DNA of 15,839 nucleotides from Eubacterium sp. CAG:786 (GCA_000432175.1 HF989421.1:1-15839); one strand, 5' to 3'. Numbered from the stretch's first letter, positions 1 to 7,603 are shown. Program-made: numbers and translations. The notes: generated by a model from the sequence alone, not told the origin.

Positions 1-248
1 GATACGACGCTCTTTATGTCCCCGGTGGAAGCGGAAGTGCCGTTGAGTTTGTGAAGCCGCATGTTCGCGGACTCCGCAATGATTCGCGCGACTGTGGTCT
101 TTCCCACCCCGGAGGGACCGTAAAATATCATATTAGGAATTCGTCCGCTCTCGATTATCTTCGAAAGCGGACGGTTTTTTCCGATCAGATGTGACTGTCC
201 CACCACGTCGTCTAACGTGGCAGGACGTATTCTGTCAGCTAAAGGCAT
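1..248 (-). CDS. rarA: RarA/MgsA-family AAA+ ATPase, N-terminal part (cut by window edge)
   Basis: This is a partial gene: the first 82 codons are present and the rest lies beyond base 1. The translation begins MPLADRIRPATLDDVVGQ and carries a Walker A motif GPSGVGKTT at residues 44-52, followed by LHKLNGTSASTGDIKS. This pattern is typical of the clostridial replication-associated recombination protein A (RarA/MgsA), a clamp-loader-like AAA+ ATPase acting at stalled forks; that role is family knowledge. The ATG at 248 follows the prs stop with a 1-nt gap. An AGAGG Shine-Dalgarno lies 8 nt upstream, inside the end of prs, so the two are probably co-transcribed and translationally coupled. RuvB was considered, but RuvB has a different N-terminus and the conserved GPPGLGKTT Walker A. 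The sensor regions and C-terminal domain cannot be seen here. Confidence 0.85.
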   Translation of the reverse strand, partial: MPLADRIRPATLDDVVGQSHLIGKNRPLSKIIESGRIPNMIFYGPSGVGKTTVARIIAESANMRLHKLNGTSASTGDIKSVV

Positions 249-249
249 A

Positions 250-1401
250 TCACAGACCTCTGTGCTCTCTGAGCAGCGCCTTGATCTTCTCGTGCGGGTC
301 GATAACGTTGCTGATGGAAGTGTCGTGGTTGATGGAAGCGATGAAGTACGCGAGGTACTTGGAAACGTCAACTTCCTTGAACCACGGACGGGACAGCAGC
401 TCAGGTGTGCGATAAGTCAGGTTTGTGCCGAATACACCGTGGATAAGTCCCTTTTCATAAGCTTCGTCGAACTGCTTAAGCCCCTTTGTGAATATCGGGT
501 AGGTCGCATACGCGAACATTCTCTTAGCCTTGCGTGCCTTGAGTTCCTTAGCGATATCCAGCATGGACTCACCGGAAGAGATGATGTCGTCTGCAACGAA
601 AACGTCCTTGCCCTCAACAGAGGAACCAAGGTACTCATGAGCGACGATAGGATTACGTCCGTCAACGATAACGGAGTAGTCGCGGCGCTTGTAGAACATG
701 CCCATGTCAACGCTCATAACGGAAGCGTAGAACATGTTTCTCTGGAGCGCGCCCTCGTCCGGGCTTACAACCATGAAGTGATCCTTATCGATGATGAGGT
801 CGGGGAAATCCTTGAACATTGCCTTGAGAACCTGGTAGGACGGCATAACGTTATCGAAGCCCATCAGCGGAACTGCGTTGCATACTCTCGGGTCGTGAGC
901 GTCAACGGTGACAACGTTGGAAACACCCATTCTCTGCATTTCCTGCAGTGCAACTGCGCAGTCCAGGGACTCGCGGTAGCTTCTTCTGTGCTGACGACCG
1001 CCGTAAAGAAGCGGCATGATAACGTTGATGCGGTGCGGCTTACCGCTGGCAGCCTGGATTATTCTCATCAGATCCATGTAGTGATCGTCAGGGGACATGC
1101 TGTTCTCATGGTCGAAAAGCTTGTACTTGCAGCTGTAGTTTCCTACATCGACAAGGATAAACAGATCCTTACCACGTACGGTGCTCCTGATAAGACCCTT
1201 GGCGTCACCGGACTGGAAACGCGGGCACTGGCACTCGATCATGTAGTCGTCGTGCTCCATGCCGTTTCTGTCAGCCCATCTCTCGAGATAGCTGTTGATC
1301 TTTGCGCCCAGCTCCTGTGTGCCGTTCATGCAGATAAGTCCGAGGGGAGCTACGGAGTTGAAGTTCTGATATAAAACCTCAGTGTTCTTGACAGTTGTCA
1401 T
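250..1401 (-). CDS. prs: Ribose-phosphate pyrophosphokinase, long divergent form (PRPP synthetase family)
   Basis: The 383-residue product belongs to the PRPP synthetase/type I phosphoribosyltransferase fold. It would make PRPP from ribose 5-phosphate and ATP for purine, pyrimidine, histidine, tryptophan and NAD synthesis. Visible motifs are the PRPP-binding signature VFVADDIISSGESM (about 267-280), a loop with GGRQHRRSYRES (about 134-145) at the place of the canonical RQDRK catalytic loop, and TVDAHDPR (165-172) in place of the usual DLHA region. It is longer than standard Prs (about 310-320 residues), with extra sequence after residue 85 and in the C-terminal third. I chose ATG 1401 because AAGGAAG lies 8 nt upstream; an in-frame GTG 18 nt further up would sit on this Shine-Dalgarno. 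It lies 88 nt after glyA and 1 nt before rarA. The family call is firm; catalysis by the divergent loop is inferred. Confidence 0.85.
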   Translation of the reverse strand: MTTVKNTEVLYQNFNSVAPLGLICMNGTQELGAKINSYLERWADRNGMEHDDYMIECQCPRFQSGDAKGLIRSTVRGKDLFILVDVGNYSCKYKLFDHENSMSPDDHYMDLMRIIQAASGKPHRINVIMPLLYGGRQHRRSYRESLDCAVALQEMQRMGVSNVVTVDAHDPRVCNAVPLMGFDNVMPSYQVLKAMFKDFPDLIIDKDHFMVVSPDEGALQRNMFYASVMSVDMGMFYKRRDYSVIVDGRNPIVAHEYLGSSVEGKDVFVADDIISSGESMLDIAKELKARKAKRMFAYATYPIFTKGLKQFDEAYEKGLIHGVFGTNLTYRTPELLSRPWFKEVDVSKYLAYFIASINHDTSISNVIDPHEKIKALLREHRGL

Positions 1402-1455
1402 TATTTGATCTTCCTTCACTATTTATAGTCTGTTCTAACCGGATACGCTTTATCA

Positions 1456-1481
1456 GCTCCCCTGCCCTGCGGCAAGGGAGC
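1456..1481 (-). repeat. Imperfect GC-rich hairpin between glyA and prs
   Basis: GCTCCC and GGGAGC arms (6 bp) extend through one C/A mismatch into TGCC/GGCA around a CTGC loop. It starts 8 nt after the glyA stop codon. The minus-strand sequence beyond it (TGATAAAG) has no T run, so it is not a proper intrinsic terminator. It could be an mRNA-processing or stabilising hairpin between glyA and prs, or a copy of a short dispersed repeat. Confidence 0.5.
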
Positions 1482-1489
1482 CTAAATAA

Positions 1490-2743
1490 TTACTCGTACA
1501 GGGGATACTTCGCACAGAGTTCGTTGACCATGGCGCGTACCTTTTCCTTGTTGCCCTCGAAATCCTTGGCGGTGAGGTAGATGCACTCTCCGATAACGCG
1601 CATGTCGTCTTCCTTCAGACCTCTTGTGGTGACTGCAGGAGTACCGATACGAACGCCGGAAGTCAGAGCGGGCTTCTGCGGGTCGTTCGGGATCGCGTTC
1701 TTGTTTACGGTGATGTAGCACTCGTCGAGGTTGTTCTGGAGATCCTTACCAGTGATGTCGAAAGGACGGAGGTCAACCAGCATCAGGTGGTTGTCAGTGC
1801 CGCCGGAAACAAGCTTGAAGCCCTTTTCAAGCAGGGTGTCAGCAAGAACCTTGGCATTCTTTACGATCTGCTCGCCGTAAGCCTTGAACTCAGGCTTGAG
1901 CGCCTCGCCGAAGCAAACTGCCTTTGCGGCGATAACGTGCATGAGAGGGCCGCCCTGGGTTCCGGGGAATATCGCAGAGTTGATCTTCTTTGCGATGTAC
2001 TCGTTGTTTGTGAGGATAAGACCGCCTCTGGGACCTCTCAGTGTCTTATGAGTGGTGGTGGTGACTACATCAGCATAAGGAACGGGGCTGACATGCTGAC
2101 CTGCAGCTACCAGACCTGCGATATGAGCCATATCCACCATAAGATATGCGCCTACTGCCCTTGCGATGGAAGAGAGCTTTTCAAAATCGATAGTCCTGGG
2201 GTAAGCGGAAGCGCCGGCTACGATAAGCTTGGGCTTGTTCTTGTTTGCCAGCTTGTAGAGTTCCTCGTAGTCGATAAATCCTTCGTCGTCAGTGCCATAA
2301 GGAACGAAATTGTAGAACTTACCGGAAATGTTGACAGGGGAACCGTGGGTAAGGTGTCCACCGTGAGCAAGGCTCATGCCCATAACAGTGTCGCCCGGCT
2401 GGAGAAGCGCCACATAAACCGCAGTGTTAGCCTGTGCGCCGGAATGCGCCTGCACATTCGCGAACTTTGCGCCGAACAGCTTCTTGGCACGCTCTATCGC
2501 GATATTCTCGACGATATCAACGTCCTCGCAGCCGCCGTAATAGCGCTTTCCGGGGTAGCCCTCGGCGTACTTGTTTGTGAGGACGCTGCCCATAGCAGCC
2601 ATCACTGCCGGAGAAACGATGTTCTCGCTGGCGATAAGCTCCAGATTTCTCTTCTGGCGCTTAAGCTCCAGATTCATTGCGTCAGCGACTTCGCTGTCAT
2701 AATTGCCCAGAAAACCAATGGTGTCCACGATATCATTGTACAT
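1490..2743 (-). CDS. glyA: Serine hydroxymethyltransferase
   Basis: The 417-residue cytosolic PLP enzyme interconverts serine plus tetrahydrofolate with glycine plus 5,10-methylene-tetrahydrofolate, the main source of one-carbon units. The sequence is full length and canonical: ELIASENIVSPAV (36-48), NKYAEGYPGKRYYGG (57-71), HSGAQAN (100-106), DMAHIAGLVAAG (204-215) and the PLP-lysine motif VVTTTTHKTLRGPRGG with the Schiff-base lysine near 233. I chose ATG 2743 because AAAGGAG lies 9 nt upstream; an in-frame TTG two codons earlier would sit almost on the ribosome site. It is first in the glyA-prs-rarA unit and has a strong promoter directly upstream. The 5' leader is only about 30 nt, leaving no room for a riboswitch. 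Confidence 0.98.
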   Translation of the reverse strand: MYNDIVDTIGFLGNYDSEVADAMNLELKRQKRNLELIASENIVSPAVMAAMGSVLTNKYAEGYPGKRYYGGCEDVDIVENIAIERAKKLFGAKFANVQAHSGAQANTAVYVALLQPGDTVMGMSLAHGGHLTHGSPVNISGKFYNFVPYGTDDEGFIDYEELYKLANKNKPKLIVAGASAYPRTIDFEKLSSIARAVGAYLMVDMAHIAGLVAAGQHVSPVPYADVVTTTTHKTLRGPRGGLILTNNEYIAKKINSAIFPGTQGGPLMHVIAAKAVCFGEALKPEFKAYGEQIVKNAKVLADTLLEKGFKLVSGGTDNHLMLVDLRPFDITGKDLQNNLDECYITVNKNAIPNDPQKPALTSGVRIGTPAVTTRGLKEDDMRVIGECIYLTAKDFEGNKEKVRAMVNELCAKYPLYE

Positions 2744-2778
2744 TTTCAAAAGCTCCTTTCTGAATAACCGTTAATTTA

Positions 2779-2807
2779 ATTATAACCCAAATTTTAAGCA
2801 AATGCAA
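2779..2807 (-). promoter_or_regulatory. Sigma-A-type promoter of glyA
   Basis: Minus-strand -35 TTGCAT (2807-2802), a 17-nt spacer and a perfect -10 TATAAT (2784-2779). The -10 lies 35 nt before the glyA start codon. It is downstream of the leuB terminator, so glyA-prs-rarA is probably an independent transcription unit. Confidence 0.8.
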
Positions 2808-2870
2808 CCGTTTTGCAGTAATTCAATGTATTCGACATGAAAAACCCCGGTTGTGGAAAGATTTTCGGCA

Positions 2871-2902
2871 AAAAGCCCAAAAGCCGTGTAAAAAACACGG
2901 CT
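2871..2902 (-). terminator. Intrinsic terminator after leuB
   Basis: A perfect 8-bp stem AGCCGTGT/ACACGGCT with a 5-nt T loop starts 11 nt after the leuB stop codon. On the minus strand it is followed by TTTGGGCTTTTT. The T tract is interrupted by GGGC, so termination may be partial, but no coding sequence follows before the glyA promoter. Confidence 0.7.
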
Positions 2903-2913
2903 CATGCGTTATT

Positions 2914-3996
2914 TTAGATGTATTCTGCGATCTTGCTTCCCATTTCTGTGCAGGAAAGAAGCTTCATGCCCTCGGACATGATATCGCCTGTTCTGTATCC
3001 GTCCTTTATTGCCTGACGGACAGCATTTTCAACCGCGTCAGCTTCCTCGGTCATATCGAAGGAATAACGCAGCATCATTGCAGCGGAAAGGATAGTCGCG
3101 ATCGGGTTAGCCTTGTTCTGACCCGCAATGTCAGGCGCAGAACCGCCGGACGGCTCGTAAAGTCCGAACCTGGTCTCGTTCATGCTTGCGGAAGGCAGCA
3201 TTCCGATAGAGCCAGTGATCATGGAAGCCTCGTCGGACAGGATATCGCCGAACATGTTCTCAGTAACCATAACGTCGAACTGCGCAGGGTCCTTTACCAG
3301 CTGCATTGCGGAATTATCTACCAGCATATGCTCCAGCTTGACCTCAGGGTAATCCTTTGCAACTTCCTCGACTACCTTTCTCCACAGTCTGGAGCTGTCG
3401 AGAACGTTCGCCTTATCAACGCTGGTAACCTTCTTGCGGCGCTTCATCGCAACGCCGAAAGCCTTTATCGCGATACGGCGGATCTCCTTTTCGTTATAGC
3501 TGAGGGTATCTACCGCAGTCATAACGCCGTCAACTTCGCTTGTATGGCGCTCGCCGAAGTAAAGACCACCGGTCAGTTCGCGCATGATGAGCATGTCAAA
3601 GCCCTTTTCGCTTATTTCCGTCTTGAGCGGGCACGCAGAAGCAAGCTCACTGAAAAGCAGGCAGGGGCGCAGGTTCGCGAACAGTCCCAGGGACTTGCGT
3701 ATCTTGAGCAGGCCAGCCTCCGGACGGAGATTTGCAGGAAGCTTGTACCACGGGGACTTGGTGGTGTCTCCTCCGATGCTTCCCATAAGAACTGCGTCGG
3801 AAGCCTTGCAGCGCTCGATAGTCTCGTCGGTCAGCGGAACTCCGTTGGCGTCGATGGAACAGCCGCCCATCAGCAGCTGCTCGTAGTTAAACTTGTGCCC
3901 GTACTTTGCTGCGACCCTGTCCAGCACCTTCATAGCCTCGGTGACTATTTCGGGGCCGATTCCGTCGCCCTTTATAACTGCGATATTCTTTTCCAT
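2914..3996 (-). CDS. leuB: 3-isopropylmalate dehydrogenase
   Basis: The 360-residue cytosolic enzyme carries out NAD-dependent oxidation and decarboxylation of 3-isopropylmalate to 2-oxoisocaproate, the last step before leucine transamination. Family marks are all present: the N-terminal IAVIKGDGIGPEI, LLKIRKSLGLFANLRP with the substrate-binding arginines, RELTGGLYFGER, the catalytic Lys/Asp part VTSVDKANVL, DNSAMQLVKDP, ENMFGDILSDEAS, and the NAD-binding GGSAPDIAGQNKANP loop. The length is normal. I chose ATG 3996 because AAAGGTG lies just upstream; an in-frame GTG three codons earlier overlaps that ribosome site. It is the last gene of leuC-leuD-GNAT-leuB, 13 nt after the acetyltransferase gene, and is followed by a hairpin terminator. 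Isocitrate dehydrogenase is unlikely given the LeuB-type motifs and the leuCD context. Confidence 0.97.
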   Translation of the reverse strand: MEKNIAVIKGDGIGPEIVTEAMKVLDRVAAKYGHKFNYEQLLMGGCSIDANGVPLTDETIERCKASDAVLMGSIGGDTTKSPWYKLPANLRPEAGLLKIRKSLGLFANLRPCLLFSELASACPLKTEISEKGFDMLIMRELTGGLYFGERHTSEVDGVMTAVDTLSYNEKEIRRIAIKAFGVAMKRRKKVTSVDKANVLDSSRLWRKVVEEVAKDYPEVKLEHMLVDNSAMQLVKDPAQFDVMVTENMFGDILSDEASMITGSIGMLPSASMNETRFGLYEPSGGSAPDIAGQNKANPIATILSAAMMLRYSFDMTEEADAVENAVRQAIKDGYRTGDIMSEGMKLLSCTEMGSKIAEYI

Positions 3997-4009
3997 GGAA
4001 TACACCTTT

Positions 4010-4447
4010 CTAATATATGTCGATTTTAAGACGCGCTTCTCCGTTGCGCCGCCTGCCGTCCGGCTTGAAGCCGAACGCGGTGAAGAACTCCATAGCAGCG
4101 CCGTTGTTATCGCTCACCCAAAGATAAGCTGTCCTGATATGCAGCGAACGCATGTTTCGCAGCGAGTGCGCCAGCAGCTTCTTGCCAAGACCCTTCCGCT
4201 GGAAATCCGCGTCGATACAGATAGAGTCGATCTCGCAGCTGTCCGGTATCATGGAACGCTTGCATATACACACTCCTCTCACAGTCTTGTCGCAGGTGAC
4301 GATAGCTGTGAGCAGATCCTGTTTCATGCAGTCCCGGTAATAATAGATGTCATGCTGTGCCGTGAACTCACTGCTGTGCGCGATATTGGCAAGTATCTCC
4401 GGTGAAAGCTGCGAAGTACGCAGAACGTTCTGAATGTTGATTATCAC
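4010..4447 (-). CDS. GNAT-family N-acetyltransferase embedded in the leu operon
   Basis: The 145-residue protein has a GNAT fold signature: IDSICIDADFQRKGLGKKLL (about 73-92). Here Q83-R-K-G86-L-G88 is the acetyl-CoA pyrophosphate-binding loop, followed by YLWVSDNNGAAMEFFTAFGFKPDG (108-131), the typical motif B region. GNAT enzymes transfer acetyl from acetyl-CoA to amines; the substrate cannot be told from sequence. The start is GTG 4447, supported by GAGGGGG 7 nt upstream and the absence of a nearby in-frame ATG. The gene lies 21 nt after leuD and 13 nt before leuB on the same strand with no internal promoter seen, so it should be co-expressed with the leucine enzymes. A role in acetylating a pathway metabolite or a ribosomal/peptide N-terminus (RimI-like) is possible but unproven. 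Confidence 0.88.
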   Translation of the reverse strand: MIINIQNVLRTSQLSPEILANIAHSSEFTAQHDIYYYRDCMKQDLLTAIVTCDKTVRGVCICKRSMIPDSCEIDSICIDADFQRKGLGKKLLAHSLRNMRSLHIRTAYLWVSDNNGAAMEFFTAFGFKPDGRRRNGEARLKIDIY

Positions 4448-4468
4448 AGAAACGCCCCCTCAACAGTA

Positions 4469-4951
4469 TCAGCCCTTGAGCGAATTGAGCAGACCGCCCT
4501 TGTTGATGATCTCCTTGATGAACTCAGGAAAAGGCTGAGCCTGATATTTGTGACCCTTGGTGACATTGGTGATAACGCCCGTATCAAAGTCAATATCCAC
4601 CTCGTTGCCTGCGTCGATATCCTTTGCAGCCTCGTCGCATTCAAGTATAGGCAGACCGATATTGATGGCGTTGCGGTAGAATATCCTCGCGAATGTAGAA
4701 GCGATGACGCATGCAATGCCGCTTTCCTTTATAGCGATGGGGGCGTGCTCGCGGGAGCTTCCGCAGCCGAAGTTGAGGTTAGCCACCATGATGTCGCCTG
4801 GCTTTACCTTGTTGACGAAATCCTTGTCGATATCCTCCATGCAGTGGGAAGCAAGTTCCTTGTGGTCTGCGGTATTGAGGTAACGTGCGGGGATTATAAC
4901 GTCAGTATCTACATTATCGCCGTACTTATGTACTATGCCGTGTGCTTTCAT
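4469..4951 (-). CDS. leuD: 3-isopropylmalate dehydratase small subunit
   Basis: The 160-residue swivel-domain subunit pairs with LeuC to form isopropylmalate isomerase, which converts 2-isopropylmalate to 3-isopropylmalate. Visible motifs are NVDTDVIIPARYLNTAD (13-29), the substrate-recognition region, and NFGCGSSREHAPIAIK (60-75), the hallmark of the aconitase small subunit. It is the short form, as found in clostridia and archaea with two-gene isomerases. ATG 4951 has an excellent AAGGAGGTC site 5 nt upstream. leuC ends 12 nt before it, so expression is coupled. Homoaconitase small subunit is a paralogue that looks similar; the neighbouring leuB makes leucine synthesis the better reading. 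Confidence 0.95.
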   Translation of the reverse strand: MKAHGIVHKYGDNVDTDVIIPARYLNTADHKELASHCMEDIDKDFVNKVKPGDIMVANLNFGCGSSREHAPIAIKESGIACVIASTFARIFYRNAINIGLPILECDEAAKDIDAGNEVDIDFDTGVITNVTKGHKYQAQPFPEFIKEIINKGGLLNSLKG

Positions 4952-4963
4952 TGTATGACCTCC

Positions 4964-6220
4964 TTATTCCTGTACGTCAGAGATATAGCCGGTCAGTGCG
5001 CTTGCGGCTGCGATAGCCGGGCTTGCGAGGTATACCTCAGAGGTAACGTCGCCCATTCTGCCGACGAAGTTTCTGTTTGTGGTGGAAACTGCTCTCTCGC
5101 CCGGGGCAAGGATACCCATATGTCCACCAAGACATGGACCGCATGTAGGAGCGGAAACAACCATTCCGGCTTCAACGAAAGTTTCGAGCAGACCGTTGCG
5201 GAGCGCATCGAGATATATCTGCTGAGTAGCCGGGATAACGATAGCGCGTACGCCCTTTGCGACATGCTTTCCCTTTACTACAGCCGCAGCAGTTTCCAGG
5301 TCGGAATATCTGCCGTTGGTACATGATCCGATGACTACCTGATCGATCTTGACTGTTCCTACCTCGTCGATGGTCTTTGTGTTCTCGGGCAGGTGCGGGA
5401 ATGCCACTGTCGGACGGATTGTGGACAGGTCGATATCAATAACGCGGTTGTAGTGAGCGTCAGGATCAGCCTTGAACACCTCGAACTTGCGGTCGGTCCT
5501 GCCCTTTACGTAGTCGAGAGTTACCTCGTCGACCTCGAAAATTCCGTTCTTGGCGCCGGCTTCGATAGCCATGTTTGCCATGCACAGGCGGTCGTCCATA
5601 GAAAGGTTCTTCAGACCCTCTCCGGTGAACTCCATGGACTGGTACAGAGCGCCGTCAACACCGATCATACCGATGATATGGAGGATAACGTCCTTACCGG
5701 ACACCCACTTGTTGAGCTTGCCGGTAAGGTTGAACTTGATAGCGGAGGGCACCTTGAACCATGCCTCTCCGGTTGCCATTCCCGCAGCCATATCTGTGGA
5801 GCCCACGCCAGTCGAGAATGCGCCGAGAGCGCCGTATGTACATGTGTGGCTGTCCGCGCCGATAACGCAGTCAGACGGAACTACAAGTCCTTTTTCGGGG
5901 AGCAGGGCGTGCTCGATACCTACGTTGCCGACATCGTAATAGTTCACGATGTCGTACTTGTCAGCAAAATTACGGCACTGCTGGCACTGTTTGGCTGCCT
6001 TTATATCCTTGTTCGGTGTGAAGTGATCCATTACCAGAGAGATCTTTGTGCGGTCAAAAACGCTGTCAAAGCCGTTCTTCTGGAACTCGTTGATAGCCAC
6101 AGGGCTGGTTATATCGTTGCCGAGGACCATATCCAGCTTAGCCCTGATGAGCTGTCCCTCAACAACACTGTCAAGACCCGCGTGCTTTGCAAGGATCTTC
6201 TGTGTCATCGTCATACCCAT
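4964..6220 (-). CDS. leuC: 3-isopropylmalate dehydratase large subunit
   Basis: The 418-residue aconitase-superfamily subunit holds the catalytic 4Fe-4S cluster of isopropylmalate isomerase. The three cluster cysteines are visible as C300 in GSCTNGR and C360/C363 in TCGPCLGGH. Other family marks are KLDMVLGNDITSP (28-40), DHFTPN (65-70), GADSHTCTYGALG (121-133) and TTNRNFVGRMG (380-390). The length of about 420 residues is that of the clostridial/archaeal type rather than the ~466-residue enterobacterial LeuC. ATG 6220 follows AGGAGG by 9 nt; upstream in-frame codons lack a ribosome site. It is the first gene of the leu operon with a clear promoter. No T-box or long leader is present, so leucine control, if any, is not visible here. 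Confidence 0.96.
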   Translation of the reverse strand: MGMTMTQKILAKHAGLDSVVEGQLIRAKLDMVLGNDITSPVAINEFQKNGFDSVFDRTKISLVMDHFTPNKDIKAAKQCQQCRNFADKYDIVNYYDVGNVGIEHALLPEKGLVVPSDCVIGADSHTCTYGALGAFSTGVGSTDMAAGMATGEAWFKVPSAIKFNLTGKLNKWVSGKDVILHIIGMIGVDGALYQSMEFTGEGLKNLSMDDRLCMANMAIEAGAKNGIFEVDEVTLDYVKGRTDRKFEVFKADPDAHYNRVIDIDLSTIRPTVAFPHLPENTKTIDEVGTVKIDQVVIGSCTNGRYSDLETAAAVVKGKHVAKGVRAIVIPATQQIYLDALRNGLLETFVEAGMVVSAPTCGPCLGGHMGILAPGERAVSTTNRNFVGRMGDVTSEVYLASPAIAAASALTGYISDVQE

Positions 6221-6291
6221 GTTTAGTTTCCTCCTGAGAATAATATATGCCTGCCGCGCCAAAACTCCATGCGCGCAAAGCTTTACATCTT

Positions 6292-6320
6292 ATTATATCA
6301 CTTTTTTTGCCTCATGTAAA
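6292..6320 (-). promoter_or_regulatory. Sigma-A-type promoter of the leu operon
   Basis: Minus-strand -35 TTTACA (6320-6315), a 17-nt spacer containing an A7 run, and a perfect -10 TATAAT (6297-6292). The leader to the leuC start is about 65 nt. It contains only a short imperfect GC-rich stem (GCGCGC against GCGCGGC, about 6253-6277) and no T-box features. Confidence 0.8.
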
Positions 6321-6374
6321 GAGTTTTTGGTGAAAAAACACTGATCCGCGATACAATTCTGCCGGTAATTACCA

Positions 6375-6404
6375 CAAAACAAAACCGCCCCTTTCGGAGC
6401 GGTT
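6375..6404 (-). terminator. Intrinsic terminator after dnaJ
   Basis: A 9-bp stem AACCGCTCC/GGGGCGGTT with one G-T pair closes a GAAA (GNRA) tetraloop and is followed on the minus strand by TTGTTTTG. It begins 14 nt after the dnaJ stop codon and separates the heat-shock operon from the leu operon promoter. Confidence 0.85.
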
Positions 6405-6418
6405 CTGATAATATTGCA

Positions 6419-7603
6419 CTACTGTTTGCCGAAAAGATCTTTCAGCTTCGCGAAGAAGTTCGTCCTCTGGGTGTAGTTCTTGTCCTCAAGGGTGGACTCG
6501 AACGCCTGGAGCGCGTCTTTCTGCTTCCTGTTAAGGTTTGTGGGCACCTCAATGGAAACCTGAATCAGTTCGTCACCCCTGCCGTTGCGCTGGCAGTGCT
6601 GAACTCCCTTGCCTCTTATCGTGAACACCTTGCCCGGCTGGGTTCCCGCGGGAATGGTGTACTTCATAGTGCCGTCGATAGTCGGAATATCGATCTCCGC
6701 ACCCAGGGCAGCCTGAGTATAAGTCAGCGGAACTTCAACGATGATGTTGTCGCCGTCGCGCTCGAACACCCTGTCAGGGCGCACGGAAATACGAACCTTG
6801 AGGTCTCCGCGCGGACCGCCGTTAGTACCTGCGTTGCCCTTTCCGCTCAGACGGATAGTCTGCCCATCGGAAATACCCGCAGGAATATTGACGGAAATGG
6901 TGACTTTCTTCTGATAAACGCCGCTGCCGTTGCATTTCGGGCAGGGACTGTCGATGATCTTGCCCTTGCCCATGCACTTTGAGCATGCGCGTGTGGACTG
7001 CATCATGCCGAACATCGTCTGCTGACGTACGTTGACTTTACCAGTACCGTGGCAGTCGGGGCAGGTCTTTGCCTGGGTGCCCTTCTTTGCGCCTGAACCA
7101 CCGCACTCTTCGCATTCCTCGATGCGGTTTATCTCAATATCGTGAACCAGACCCTTGCATGCTTCCATGAAGCTTATGCTGAGCGAAACCACAATATCCG
7201 AGCCTCTTCTGGGGGAATTGGACGAAGTGCGCGAGCCGCCGGAAAATCCACCGCCGAAAATGTTGTCGAAAATATCGCCGAGATCAACGCCGCCGGCGCT
7301 GCTGAAGCCGCCCGTAAATCCGCCAAAACCACCGAAGCCTCCACTGCCGCCAGTTCCGGCGCCAGCGCCGTAACTCGGGTCAACGCCTGCAAAGCCGAAC
7401 TGGTCGTACCTAGCCTTCTTTTCAGGGTCGGAGAGGACATCGTTAGCCTCGTTGACTTCCTTGAATTTAGCTTCAGCCTCAGGATTGTCAGGATTAAGGT
7501 CGGGGTGATATTTCTTCGCCATCTGACGGTATGCCTTTTTTATTTCAGCGTCAGTGGCGCCTTTTTTCAGCCCCAGCACCTCATAATAATCTTTCTTGTC
7601 CAT
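6419..7603 (-). CDS. dnaJ: Chaperone DnaJ (Hsp40), type I
   Basis: The 394-residue co-chaperone stimulates DnaK ATP hydrolysis and delivers unfolded clients. The domains are complete. The J domain (1-70) has HPD at 33-35. A Gly/Phe-rich linker (about 72-135) contains several GGFGGF units. A zinc-binding domain has four CxxCxGxG repeats starting at C164, C181, C207 and C221. C-terminal substrate-binding domains (about 230-355) follow. Length is slightly above the common ~375-380, mostly through the glycine-rich linker. ATG 7603 has a modest GGGAG site about 10 nt upstream. A 141-nt gap with a hairpin and a palindromic element separates it from dnaK, so its level may be lower than that of dnaK. 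It is the last gene of the CIRCE-controlled operon. Confidence 0.97.
   Translation of the reverse strand: MDKKDYYEVLGLKKGATDAEIKKAYRQMAKKYHPDLNPDNPEAEAKFKEVNEANDVLSDPEKKARYDQFGFAGVDPSYGAGAGTGGSGGFGGFGGFTGGFSSAGGVDLGDIFDNIFGGGFSGGSRTSSNSPRRGSDIVVSLSISFMEACKGLVHDIEINRIEECEECGGSGAKKGTQAKTCPDCHGTGKVNVRQQTMFGMMQSTRACSKCMGKGKIIDSPCPKCNGSGVYQKKVTISVNIPAGISDGQTIRLSGKGNAGTNGGPRGDLKVRISVRPDRVFERDGDNIIVEVPLTYTQAALGAEIDIPTIDGTMKYTIPAGTQPGKVFTIRGKGVQHCQRNGRGDELIQVSIEVPTNLNRKQKDALQAFESTLEDKNYTQRTNFFAKLKDLFGKQ

Noticed and set aside
217..1374. A long plus-strand open frame of 385 codons opposite prs.
   Set aside because: It is the mirror of the prs frame with no recognisable domain and no ribosome site; similar mirrors lie opposite glyA, leuB, leuC and dnaK, from the biased codon use of these genes.
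2744..2913. A glycine or tetrahydrofolate riboswitch before glyA.
   Set aside because: The -10 box is only 35 nt from the glyA start codon, leaving no room for an aptamer, and the rest of the gap is promoter and the leuB terminator.
6223..6270. A 15-codon open frame in the leu leader ending just before leuC, with a leucine codon.
   Set aside because: It has no ribosome site and only one Leu codon, and no attenuator hairpins follow; not a convincing leader peptide.
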